Assembly (NCBI GenBank): GCA_902793465.1
Contig: CADBDT010000019.1
Coordinates: 1-42,895 of the forward strand
Reading direction: 5' to 3'
DNA from: an uncultured Coriobacteriaceae bacterium
Lineage (GTDB): Bacteria > Actinomycetota > Coriobacteriia > Coriobacteriales > Atopobiaceae
DNA: 42,895 bases
In this document: positions 33,409 through 41,302 of the stretch, piece after piece
How positions within the stretch are numbered: the stretch's first letter is position 1
Layout: every line of letters begins with the position of its first letter
Notes under the pieces: model-generated
Databases searched by the model: none
Told to the model about the DNA's origin: nothing
Seen by the model: the letters and a program-made list of their open reading frames with translations, nothing else
Program-made: the position numbers and the translations under genes

Positions 33409-35910
33409 CTATCTGGCCATGACCAGGTACGCAGATGTGCTGCCCAGAGTGGCAACGAGCAGGGCCGAATCGTTAAGGCACGAGCTGGGCGCGACCTTGT
33501 CTGTTTCCTTGCGCGCCTTCAGGACCTTGCGTCGGTAGGCGCCGTTCATGGCAAGGTAGCGAACCTCGTCGCCGTCCTTCTCCACAACCGCAAATGGCAT
33601 TCCACGCGTGGCGCTTGCGTCTGCGGCGCCCATCTCTTCCAGTGGTTGCGGCGAAAGCAGGTTTATGCGGCCGACGGTCTCGTAGTACGTACGCTCGCCA
33701 GGAGTCTCTGCATCCAGGTCTGCCCCAAGGCGATCGGGTTCGCTGGGGGAGGGGTGCGAGAACAGGTAGCCCTGTATCATCTCGCATCCAATGTCCTTGA
33801 GGAAGTCCAGGTGCGCCTGGTTCTCCACACCCTCGGCCAGCGTGCGGACGCCAATGCGTTTGGCCATGTCTACGATGGAGCTCAGTATTTGCTTGGAGTT
33901 CTGGTTGCTTTCCAGTCCGCGCAGGAACGCCATGTCTATTTTGAGCACGTCAAAGTCGTAGTCCTTTAGGAGGTTGAGTGAACTATAGCCGCTGCCAAAG
34001 TCGTCCATCCAAATTTCGTGGCCCGCGCTCCTAAAGCGCTCGATCTGCTGCCTAAAGGCCACGTTGGCATCGTCGAGCATGGACTCGGTTACTTCTATGT
34101 CCAAGAGGTTGGGCTCGATGTCGTAGGCTTCCATGGCAGCCTGTACCTCGCCAAATATATCGCACAGCTCGAAGTCCAGACGCGAAAGGTTAACGGATAT
34201 TGGCACGACGGGCAGGTCTGCGTCCATGCGGGAGCGCAGCGTTTGGCATATGCAGCGCACCATGTGCACGTCGTGCTTGTGTATAAGGTGATGCCTTTCC
34301 AAGATGGGAATTACGTCGGCAGGCGATATGCATCCGAAGTCGGGGTCCTCCCAACGCGCGAGCGCCTCCATCCCGCATGCCTTGCCGGTAAACGAGCGAA
34401 CCACAATTTGGTAGTACGGACGAATGTAGTTGGAGGCTATGGCCTCGTCCAGGGTCTTTACTATGTGGTCGCGCAGAGAAAGCCGATGCTCCAGCCCGCG
34501 GTCGAACATGCAAAGCGTTTGGTCGTACTTGCCCTTTATGTTGTCGCAGGCAATCTTGGCGTGATCCATTGCCTCGCGGGCTTCTGCCTCGTGGCCATTT
34601 ACATCGCATATGCCTGCCTTGAGTTCCAGCGCAACGTTGCGGCGCTCTGCGCCAAGGCGTTTGCGCAGCTCATCGACGCGCTCTGCGACGTCCGGGCGAC
34701 GCGTTGCCACCACAAACATGTCCACGCCCGAACGCGTGGCAAGGTCGTGCGAGAACACCTCGCGAATGGCGTTTGCCAGCTGTACGAGCAGGACGTCGCC
34801 CGCAGGCAAGCCATAGGCACGGTTGAAGGCCTTAAAGTTTTCGATGTCCATATGGATTACGTGCAACGGGGTGTTGTCGGGCTGCAGGTGATCAATGCGT
34901 TCCTGCAGCGCCCTGCGAAACGGCCCGGCAAGCGGTAGGCGCGTAAGGGCGTCGTAGGTGGACTGATGCTGCCCGAGTGCAGGCGTGCCTATGGTTTCGT
35001 TGTTTGTGGGCACCGGCGCATTGTCGTCCGGGCCTTCGTCCATGAGTATTACCAGGCGCCTTGTTCCGCTCTGCGCTGCAGCAAGCGCGCTGGCAGCAAG
35101 GTCTAGCAGCTCGCGAACCTTGCCTTCGCGAGCCACGCCGCCAATGGCAATGTCCACCGATTGCGCATCCTCGTTGTGTGCAAGGGTTTCCAGCGCACTG
35201 GCGCGAACCTGCTGGAGCCGCATCCTAAACAGCTCGGCGGGTATGCCCTCAAAAAGGACGGCAAACGTCGTGCTGTTGTATCGCACCAGCGTGTCGGTTG
35301 TTCGGGTGTGCTGCAAAACGCTTTGTGCCACATGCTCCAAGATCTGACGGCGCGCCTGCTCCGGCATGCCTTGTGCGTCGAGGCCCATAACGTGCAGCAG
35401 AGCCACGCGCCGGGCATTGAGCTCGTCGATGCCCTCGCTCAGGTATTCTCTGCTCATTACGCCGTCTATTTTGTCGGCATAGCGGGTGTTGTTGTCGTGG
35501 GCTACCAGGTCGCGCAGGTCGTGGATATCCTGCGCTTCCGCATTTTGCAACAGCGTGCTGGAACCAAGGTGCTTTACGAGCTCAATGGAGCGTGGCTTGC
35601 CGTTTTCCTCCACGTAGCGGGTGGAAATAAAAAAGGCGTCTTCTCCCACGACTTCGAACTTGGATACCGAGCATTTTCCCGCGATGGTGCGCGCCGAAAT
35701 GCAGTTTTGGCAGCGACGTCCCTTGTTGAGCACGTCGTAGCAGCGATGGGGGAGGTCCAGCGTGCCATCCGCCGTAATGGCGCGGCCCTGCGTGGCGCTT
35801 GGATCCACCACGCGTACCAGGTCGTACATGGGCTCGAGCGTGCGCATGGTTCGCTCGAGCTCCTCGGAGCTCATGGTGTTGGACTGTGAGGTGTTGTCTT
35901 GGCCGTCCAT
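33409..35910 (-). CDS. EAL-domain c-di-GMP phosphodiesterase with two degenerate GGDEF domains
   Basis: An 833-aa soluble protein. Residues about 25-125 are a PAS-like domain with four Cys (57, 67, 70, 80: HRCYDVLNKGRRCQNC ... GKC) that could bind a metal or iron-sulfur centre. Residues 165-285 and 318-470 look like GGDEF domains whose signatures are lost (YNSTTF at 211; SGVDMF at 394). Residues about 490-720 are an EAL domain with MEALARW (514-520), SVNLSRLDF, DIEVTES, WMDDFGSGYSSLN and AEGVE, so c-di-GMP hydrolysis is plausible while synthesis is not. About 110 C-terminal residues form another small domain. It reads towards the nucleoid-protein gene. Start ATG 35908-35910. Confidence 0.9.
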   Translation of the reverse strand: MDGQDNTSQSNTMSSEELERTMRTLEPMYDLVRVVDPSATQGRAITADGTLDLPHRCYDVLNKGRRCQNCISARTIAGKCSVSKFEVVGEDAFFISTRYVEENGKPRSIELVKHLGSSTLLQNAEAQDIHDLRDLVAHDNNTRYADKIDGVMSREYLSEGIDELNARRVALLHVMGLDAQGMPEQARRQILEHVAQSVLQHTRTTDTLVRYNSTTFAVLFEGIPAELFRMRLQQVRASALETLAHNEDAQSVDIAIGGVAREGKVRELLDLAASALAAAQSGTRRLVILMDEGPDDNAPVPTNNETIGTPALGQHQSTYDALTRLPLAGPFRRALQERIDHLQPDNTPLHVIHMDIENFKAFNRAYGLPAGDVLLVQLANAIREVFSHDLATRSGVDMFVVATRRPDVAERVDELRKRLGAERRNVALELKAGICDVNGHEAEAREAMDHAKIACDNIKGKYDQTLCMFDRGLEHRLSLRDHIVKTLDEAIASNYIRPYYQIVVRSFTGKACGMEALARWEDPDFGCISPADVIPILERHHLIHKHDVHMVRCICQTLRSRMDADLPVVPISVNLSRLDFELCDIFGEVQAAMEAYDIEPNLLDIEVTESMLDDANVAFRQQIERFRSAGHEIWMDDFGSGYSSLNLLKDYDFDVLKIDMAFLRGLESNQNSKQILSSIVDMAKRIGVRTLAEGVENQAHLDFLKDIGCEMIQGYLFSHPSPSEPDRLGADLDAETPGERTYYETVGRINLLSPQPLEEMGAADASATRGMPFAVVEKDGDEVRYLAMNGAYRRKVLKARKETDKVAPSSCLNDSALLVATLGSTSAYLVMAR

Positions 35911-36012
35911 TGCTGCTTCCCTGGGTTGAAGATAAGACCTTGTTCTATCTTACCGCAATGGGGATACGCAATAATTGTGGTTTTGGTACGCGTAAGGGGC
36001 GTTTCCCTCCCT

Positions 36013-36120
36013 GGGTGCCGTAAGGGGATACTCCCCATCGGGTACATCGCGAGCAGAGATTCCCTTGCGAATCGGACTATCCGCGATGTACCCGTAGGGG
36101 AATATCCCCTTACGGCACCC
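36013..36120. repeat. Family A hairpin element A4
   Basis: The arms start GGGTGCCGTAAGGGGATAC and close at 36120, 39 nt each with about four mismatches; the core GGGTACATCGCG is conserved. It lies in the 348-bp gap between the divergent EAL and zinc-ribbon genes; the rest of that gap shows no gene. Confidence 0.88.
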
Positions 36121-36258
36121 CATCTCGGACGGTCTGCCGGCATTCCCAATCTGTCATCCCGTATGCCGTCCAGTCACGGACTCCTGCAGCGTGCGCTCTC
36201 GCTTGCGTTGTACCATTAATCCTATAAGTCATGCTATTGCTAAAGGGAGGGATGGAGG

Positions 36259-37878
36259 ATGGCGTTTCATTGCGTCAATTGCAACGGCAGCATGGTGTTC
36301 GATGTGGAACAGCAGCTCATGCGCTGCGAGCATTGCGGGAGCACGTGTGAGCCGGGGGACTTCGCATTTAGGGACCAAGGCATAGCGCAGGCGGACGGCA
36401 CGTCTGCAGACGCTGGCAGAATCGCGCGCTTTACGTGCCAGAACTGCGGGGCGGAGCTGGAGGGAACGGAGGAGTCCGTCGTTGGCTTTTGCCCGTACTG
36501 CGGTGGTCAGAGCATGGTGGCAAGCGCCTCGAAAAGCCGCCCCGCCGAGCGAATAATACCGTTTAAGGTGTCCAGGCAGCAGTGTGCGGAGCTTTACCAG
36601 AACTACGCCAAGGGCGTTCGTTACCTGCCCAAGGACTTCAAGGACCCAGAGCACATACAAAAGGCAACAGGCATATACATGCCGTTTTACCAGTACGACG
36701 CGTATTTTGGAAACGCGTGCATAAAGGGGAAAAAGACGGTCGTCTCTACCAGCCGCTACGACGAGATTGCCTACTACGATACCGAGGGCCAGGTGGACGC
36801 ATTGTACGAGCGCGGCGTTACCTTCGACGCCAGCAAGTACCTGGACGACCAGACGTCTGCCCTCGTGCTCCCATTCGATTCCGCCGACGAGCAGCCCTTC
36901 TACCCGGCATACCTTAGCGGATTCTACGCAGACGCGTCCTCGGTTGACCCAGGCCTGTATTACGACGACGCAACCGCGCGTGCCGAGCAGGACATGGCGG
37001 ATGCCATGGGAATGCAGATTCGCAGCGACTACGGCATATCCCAGCAGCCTGGCTCCAAGGTGGACACCAACATAACGCGCTTCCACTCCGTGCTCTATCC
37101 CATGTGGTTTATTACCTGGCGCAAGGACGACCGCGTGGCGTATGCCGTGGTAAACGGCGAGTCGGGCAAGGTGGTGTCGGACCTGCCCCTGGACCTTAAG
37201 TCGTTTGCAATCGGCAGCGTAATAATAACCGCCGTGGTGTTCCTGCTTTTGGAGCTCTTCTTGCAGCCGACGCCCATGCTCACGTCGTTCATAAGCCTGG
37301 CCGGCGCCATCTTTATGGCCATGGGCATACGCATGGGCGTTACGCGCGAGTACGAGCAGCAGTCGCACGCCAACGACAAGGGCTGGGCTGGCGAGGACGA
37401 CGATCCAAACATGGACCCGGAGGCACGCGAGAAGGCAAGGGCAAAGGCTCAGAGGCAAAAGCAGCGACGCGAGATCGGAACCACTATGGGCCTCGTCCTG
37501 GGGTTTGGCATCGCATTGTCGGTTGCGTTCTCTTTCATCAAGGGTGGAAGCAACAACAACGGAATAATTGTTGCGCTGAAATACCTTCTTCCCATAGTAA
37601 CCCTGATATACGGCATAACCGTGCTTGTGCGCACCCTTAGGTGGCGACAGTACCTTGGCCGCAACTATGCCCTGATTGCCGTGGCGGTGCTCATGGTTAC
37701 GGTAATTATCAACTCGATCATAACCATAATTGCGCCCGTCAACGATGGCTGGTACTACATTGGCGACGCGATTTGCATCGTGGGCCTGGTGCTCGCCTCC
37801 ATCTTTATGCTGCGCATGTACAACCTGAGCACCACTCGTCCGCTGCCCAAGCTGTTCGACCGCAAGGAGGTGCAATAA
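36259..37878 (+). CDS. Zinc-ribbon membrane protein
   Basis: A 539-aa protein with two zinc ribbons at the N-terminus: CVNCNGSM...CEHCGS (about 5-27) and CQNCGAEL...CPYCGG (about 55-80). A cytoplasmic middle domain follows (about 90-315), then at least six membrane helices clustered at about 315-365, 413-435 and 438-520. The C-terminus is again cytoplasmic. The layout matches zinc-ribbon membrane proteins found beside TPM-domain genes; the function is unknown. ATG 36259 follows AAGGGAGG. The stop overlaps the next start by one base (TAATG), so the two genes are translationally coupled and probably act together. Confidence 0.8.
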   Translation: MAFHCVNCNGSMVFDVEQQLMRCEHCGSTCEPGDFAFRDQGIAQADGTSADAGRIARFTCQNCGAELEGTEESVVGFCPYCGGQSMVASASKSRPAERIIPFKVSRQQCAELYQNYAKGVRYLPKDFKDPEHIQKATGIYMPFYQYDAYFGNACIKGKKTVVSTSRYDEIAYYDTEGQVDALYERGVTFDASKYLDDQTSALVLPFDSADEQPFYPAYLSGFYADASSVDPGLYYDDATARAEQDMADAMGMQIRSDYGISQQPGSKVDTNITRFHSVLYPMWFITWRKDDRVAYAVVNGESGKVVSDLPLDLKSFAIGSVIITAVVFLLLELFLQPTPMLTSFISLAGAIFMAMGIRMGVTREYEQQSHANDKGWAGEDDDPNMDPEAREKARAKAQRQKQRREIGTTMGLVLGFGIALSVAFSFIKGGSNNNGIIVALKYLLPIVTLIYGITVLVRTLRWRQYLGRNYALIAVAVLMVTVIINSIITIIAPVNDGWYYIGDAICIVGLVLASIFMLRMYNLSTTRPLPKLFDRKEVQ

Positions 37879-38612
37879 TGAGACGCCTTCTGCACATCCT
37901 TGCCGTTGTTGTCCTGGCGTTCGGCGTGCTTGCGGCGCCTGGCATCGCACGCGCGGACACGAACAAGTTCCTTATAGACGATGCGGCCGAGCTGCTGAGC
38001 GCGAGCGAGGAGAAGCAGCTCTCGGAGAAGTACACGACCATAACCGAGTACCTTAACGCCGCCTTCATTACCACGGGCAAGCATTCGGGCACCACCGAGA
38101 GCTACTGCCGCGATTACATAAAGCGCACGTTTGGCGAGTCGGCCGCCGTTGTGTTTGCCATCGACATGTACCACCGCGAGATCTACGTGTATGCAAACAG
38201 GGCAGGGCTTAAGACCGTAAACGAGGCAGATGCGCGAGCCATTACCGACAACATTTACAAGCTGGCCACTAAAAAGCAGTACTACGAGTGTGCGGACCAG
38301 GCGTTTGCACAGATTCTTACCAAGTGCGAAGGCGGAAAGATTGCGCGCCCCGTAAAGCACATAACCAACTTTCTTATAGCCGTTGTTCTGGGTATCCTTA
38401 TAAACTTCTTCTATGCCGTCCACGTGCGTACCAGGGCATACAAGGCGCTGGGAAAGCCACAGGGTCCGCAGGGCGCCTCTCCCATTCCGGACTTCACGCT
38501 TGGCAGGCCGGAAATCACGCGCACCGTGCGTCACTACAAGTCCAGGTCCAGCGGCGGTGGCGGCGGCGGAGGCGGCGGTGGTGGAGGCGGTGGCGGCGGC
38601 CACAGCTTCTAG
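37878..38612 (+). CDS. TPM-domain protein with poly-glycine tail
   Basis: A 244-aa protein with a signal peptide (1-26, ending ARAD), a TPM/Psb32-like domain (PF04536; about 28-155, FLIDDAAELLSASEEKQLSE at its start), one membrane helix (about 163-182) and a cytoplasmic tail ending in an unbroken run of about 16 Gly then HSF. The Gly codons are mixed (GGC, GGT, GGA), so the run is maintained as protein rather than by DNA slippage alone. Gly-rich tails are usual in this family. ATG 37878 overlaps the stop of the zinc-ribbon gene. Family members have been linked to phosphatase or membrane-repair roles, not established here. Confidence 0.85.
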   Translation: MRRLLHILAVVVLAFGVLAAPGIARADTNKFLIDDAAELLSASEEKQLSEKYTTITEYLNAAFITTGKHSGTTESYCRDYIKRTFGESAAVVFAIDMYHREIYVYANRAGLKTVNEADARAITDNIYKLATKKQYYECADQAFAQILTKCEGGKIARPVKHITNFLIAVVLGILINFFYAVHVRTRAYKALGKPQGPQGASPIPDFTLGRPEITRTVRHYKSRSSGGGGGGGGGGGGGGGGHSF

Positions 38613-38653
38613 TCCGCAATGCCCCCAGGCTGCCGGAAAGCTCGCGTTAGGAT

Positions 38654-38763
38654 GAGGTACCGTAAGGGGATACTCCCCATCGGGTACATCGCGAGTGGCC
38701 CATCCCATTGTGAGGGGTCTATTCGCAATGTACCCGTAGGGGAGCATCCCCTTACGGTACCTC
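38654..38763. repeat. Family A hairpin element A5
   Basis: The arms begin GAGGTACCGTAAGGGGATAC and close with CGGTACCTC at 38763. Compared with A4, the outer stem carries a G-to-A change matched by a C-to-T change in the other arm (TGCCG/CGGCA versus TACCG/CGGTA). It lies between the convergent TPM and HAD genes. Confidence 0.88.
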
Positions 38764-38818
38764 GGTGACCTGTCCCCCTGTTCAAAAATGAACACCAGAC
38801 ACGTCCCCTTTTCACGCG

Positions 38819-39652
38819 CTATATAAGCCCAAGGTGCTTGAAGGCGTTAAACAGGCCGTCCTCGTTTACGTCGTCGGTTATGTAGTCGGCGGCCGCCTTT
38901 ATCTCCGGGCCACCGTTGCCCATGGCCACGTTGTAGGCGCACAGCTCAAACATGGAGAGGTCTATTTTTGCGTCGCCAAACGAGATGGTGTCTGCCTGGC
39001 TGGCGCCCAGGTGCTCCAGAAGCACCTCGATGGCACGCTTTTTGGTAATGCCCTTGGGGCCAAGGTCGCCAAAGAGCGCCTGTTCGTCCTTACCGCCCCA
39101 GGTGTTGCACTCCATGTCGGGAAACTCCGTGCGGGAATCCACATGGTCCTGGTAGCTGGACAGAATAAAGCTCACCTTGTTTACGTCGTCGCGATACAGG
39201 TCGTCGGTGCGGATCATGGAGTTAACGAAGTTCTGGCCTGCCTCCTTGGCAGCCTGCTCATCGGCGCCCTTGCCCATGGCGTACTTGTACATTACCGCCG
39301 GTGCCTGCTCCACAAACCAGCTGTTAATGTACATTCCGCTGTTTGCCTCCAGATAGAAGCCAAGGTGCCGCTCGTTGCACCAGTCCACGATGTGGCGAAC
39401 CTGCTTCACCGTAAGCGCCTGGTGCATTACCACTTGGCCGTCGTCCTCCACGTAGCCGCCGTTGGCACCAATCATGCCGTCGAGGGAGGGAAGATCGCGC
39501 TGCTCAATTTCTGCCTTGGAGCATCCGGTGCAAATGTACACCTTGTGTCCGTTTGCCCGCGCGAGCTCCACGGCCTTTGCGGCCGATGCGGGGCACTTGG
39601 CGTCATAGTCTATAAGGGTTCCGTCTACGTCCAAAAACACGATCTTGCTCAT
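38819..39652 (-). CDS. HAD-superfamily hydrolase (Cof type)
   Basis: A 277-aa phosphatase of the HAD superfamily, Cof/IIB subgroup. Motif I is FLDVDGTLID with Asp8 and Asp10; motif II is YICTGCS; a Lys in GPKGITKKRAIE serves motif III; motif IV is SFGDAKIDLSMF. A large alpha/beta cap (about 85-190) is inserted. Members dephosphorylate sugar phosphates, FMN or pyridoxal phosphate; the substrate cannot be told. ATG 39650-39652. It is divergent from the small membrane protein gene 97 bp away. Confidence 0.92.
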   Translation of the reverse strand: MSKIVFLDVDGTLIDYDAKCPASAAKAVELARANGHKVYICTGCSKAEIEQRDLPSLDGMIGANGGYVEDDGQVVMHQALTVKQVRHIVDWCNERHLGFYLEANSGMYINSWFVEQAPAVMYKYAMGKGADEQAAKEAGQNFVNSMIRTDDLYRDDVNKVSFILSSYQDHVDSRTEFPDMECNTWGGKDEQALFGDLGPKGITKKRAIEVLLEHLGASQADTISFGDAKIDLSMFELCAYNVAMGNGGPEIKAAADYITDDVNEDGLFNAFKHLGLI

Positions 39653-39749
39653 GCGTCTCCCATCTCTTTAATGAACATAAGGCAATGCTATCATGGCCTG
39701 TGGCTGGTGTGGTATTGTCTTCTGCACGTTGGAACAGAGAGGAACGCTT

Positions 39750-40028
39750 ATGGCAAACGGTGGCGGAGGCTGGAACTCGTTTATGCAGAGCCGAGAGGCG
39801 CAGCTGGTGCTCTACTCCATATGCGTGTTCTTTTGCCTGTACTACGCAGTGGACGGCATAATGGAAATGATGTCTCCCGAGCGCTCTGCGCTTATGATCG
39901 CAAACATCGGGCAGGGTGGCTACATGGCGCTTACCATTACCCGCACGGTGGTGCTCGCCATTACCGCCGTGGCGTTTGGACGCATTGTGTACAAGATTTA
40001 TAAGCATGGCAAGAAGGACGACGAATAG
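39750..40028 (+). CDS. Small two-helix membrane protein
   Basis: A 92-aa protein with a Gly-rich N-terminus (ANGGGGWNSF), membrane helices at about 19-38 and 53-80, and a basic-acidic tail (KIYKHGKKDDE). It is not recognised. ATG 39750 follows GAGAGGAACGC; an in-frame ATG 19 codons upstream is less likely. It ends 8 bp before tdk, with which it is probably cotranscribed. Confidence 0.75.
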   Translation: MANGGGGWNSFMQSREAQLVLYSICVFFCLYYAVDGIMEMMSPERSALMIANIGQGGYMALTITRTVVLAITAVAFGRIVYKIYKHGKKDDE

Positions 40029-40036
40029 GGGCGCTT

Positions 40037-40615
40037 ATGGCAAAGCTGTACTTTAGGTATGGCTCCATGGGCAGCTCCAAAACGGCGCAGGCGCTCATGG
40101 TTGCATACAACTACGACGAAAAGGGCCAAAAGGCGCTCTTGGTAAAGCCTGCCGTCGACACGCGCGACGGTGGCCACGTAATGGCGTCGCGCATAGGGCT
40201 AAGCATGCCGTGCATCCTGTTTGACGAGCTGGAGCAGCTGGATCAAAAGTCCATACGCGCATACGACTGCGTTATTGTGGACGAAGCCCAGTTTTGCACC
40301 AAGGAGCAGGTGGAGCTGCTCACCAACATTGTGGATTCCTACGATGTTACGGTAATTGCCTATGGTCTGCGCACGGACTTTAGGCGCGAGCTGTTTGAGG
40401 GCTCGCAGTGGCTCTTGGCCTGGGCCGACGTGGTGGAGGAGATTAAGACCGTGTGCTGGTGTGGCCGGGCGGCCACGTGCGTTGCGCGCTTTGACAAGGA
40501 CGGCGTTATGGTTACTGAGGGCGGGCAGTTTATGCTTGGCTCCAACGACCGCTACGTGAGCGTGTGCCGAAAGCATCACAAGCTGGGCTTGCTCTGGTCA
40601 CCGCGCGCGGAGTAG
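40037..40615 (+). CDS. tdk: Thymidine kinase (type II)
   Basis: A 192-aa type II thymidine kinase that phosphorylates thymidine to dTMP for pyrimidine salvage. The P-loop is YGSMGSSKTAQAL (8-20); CVIVDEAQF (about 78-86) holds the catalytic Glu; CWCG and CRKHH supply zinc ligands of the lid domain; a substrate lasso segment follows SNDRYVS. The length is typical. The start ATG 40037 has only a weak ribosome site (GGGGCGC) and may depend on coupling to the upstream small gene. Confidence 0.95.
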   Translation: MAKLYFRYGSMGSSKTAQALMVAYNYDEKGQKALLVKPAVDTRDGGHVMASRIGLSMPCILFDELEQLDQKSIRAYDCVIVDEAQFCTKEQVELLTNIVDSYDVTVIAYGLRTDFRRELFEGSQWLLAWADVVEEIKTVCWCGRAATCVARFDKDGVMVTEGGQFMLGSNDRYVSVCRKHHKLGLLWSPRAE

Positions 40616-40659
40616 CGGGCGGCTGCCCCTAGTCGTTCGTCGAGAGCGCATGGGGACGT

Positions 40660-41211
40660 GTCGGTGTGGACGTGAACACGCAACGCACCCGCGTGCATTT
40701 GGAGGGCAGCGCGTGGCGGAAATGCACGCCGTTGCGTGTTGTGGCTGGTAACGGCACGCATCCGCGTGCATTTGGAGGGCAGCGCGTGGAGGAAATGCAC
40801 GTAGCTGCGTATAGACGGCCAGGACTACACGCACCCGCGTGCATTTGTAGGGCCAGTTGCGGTGGAAACGCACGCCGCTGCGTGTTGTCGGGCGGGACGG
40901 CACGCAACCGCGTGCATTTGGAGGGCCGCGAGAATCTGATATGCACGCCGTTGCGTGTTGTCGGCATGACGCCACGCATCCGCGTGCATTTGGGCAGCCA
41001 AGCGTGTCCGAAATGCACGTTGCTGCGTATAGACGGCCGGTACTACACGCACCCGCGTGCATTTGAAGGGCCAGTTGCGGCGGAAACGCACGCCGCTGCG
41101 TGTTGTCGGGCGGGACGGCACGCAACCGCGTGCATTTGGAGGGCAGCGAGAATCTGATATGCACGCCGCTGCGTGTTGTCGGGCGGGACGGCACGCAACC
41201 GCGTGCATTTT
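40660..41211. repeat. Hairpin-unit array 2 (seven full units, 72-73 bp period)
   Basis: Units start at 40723, 40796, 40869, 40942, 41014, 41087 and 41160, with a partial unit before them. Each unit is a ~52-nt hairpin (arms TGCACGC..TGCGTG and CACGCA..GCGTGCA) plus a ~21-nt spacer. Units 2-4 and 5-7 repeat as trimers of about 218 bp, with matching loops and spacers in order. The stem motif and period match array 1 at 16.6 kb, but loops and spacers differ. It fills the gap between convergent tdk and MATE genes; the remaining ~90 bp to 41302 show no gene. Confidence 0.9.
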
Positions 41212-41302
41212 GGCTGTGGGGCTAGGAAATTGTCTCTCGATGCTTCTGCTGCACGACCTTGGTCACATCGCGAGGGGCGGACTACAACTTGGGTACCGTA
41301 CC

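Noticed and set aside
40598..41194. 198-aa repeat protein on the minus strand over array 2, and similar ORFs over array 1
   Set aside because: Several frames are open at once, the unit length mixes 72 and 73 bp so the reading frame changes between units, and no ribosome site is seen.
40660..41211. CRISPR array
   Set aside because: The period of about 73 bp and palindromic units invite it, but the repeats vary, the spacers recur as repeating trimers instead of being unique, there is no leader, and no cas gene is nearby. The same applies to 16593-17035.
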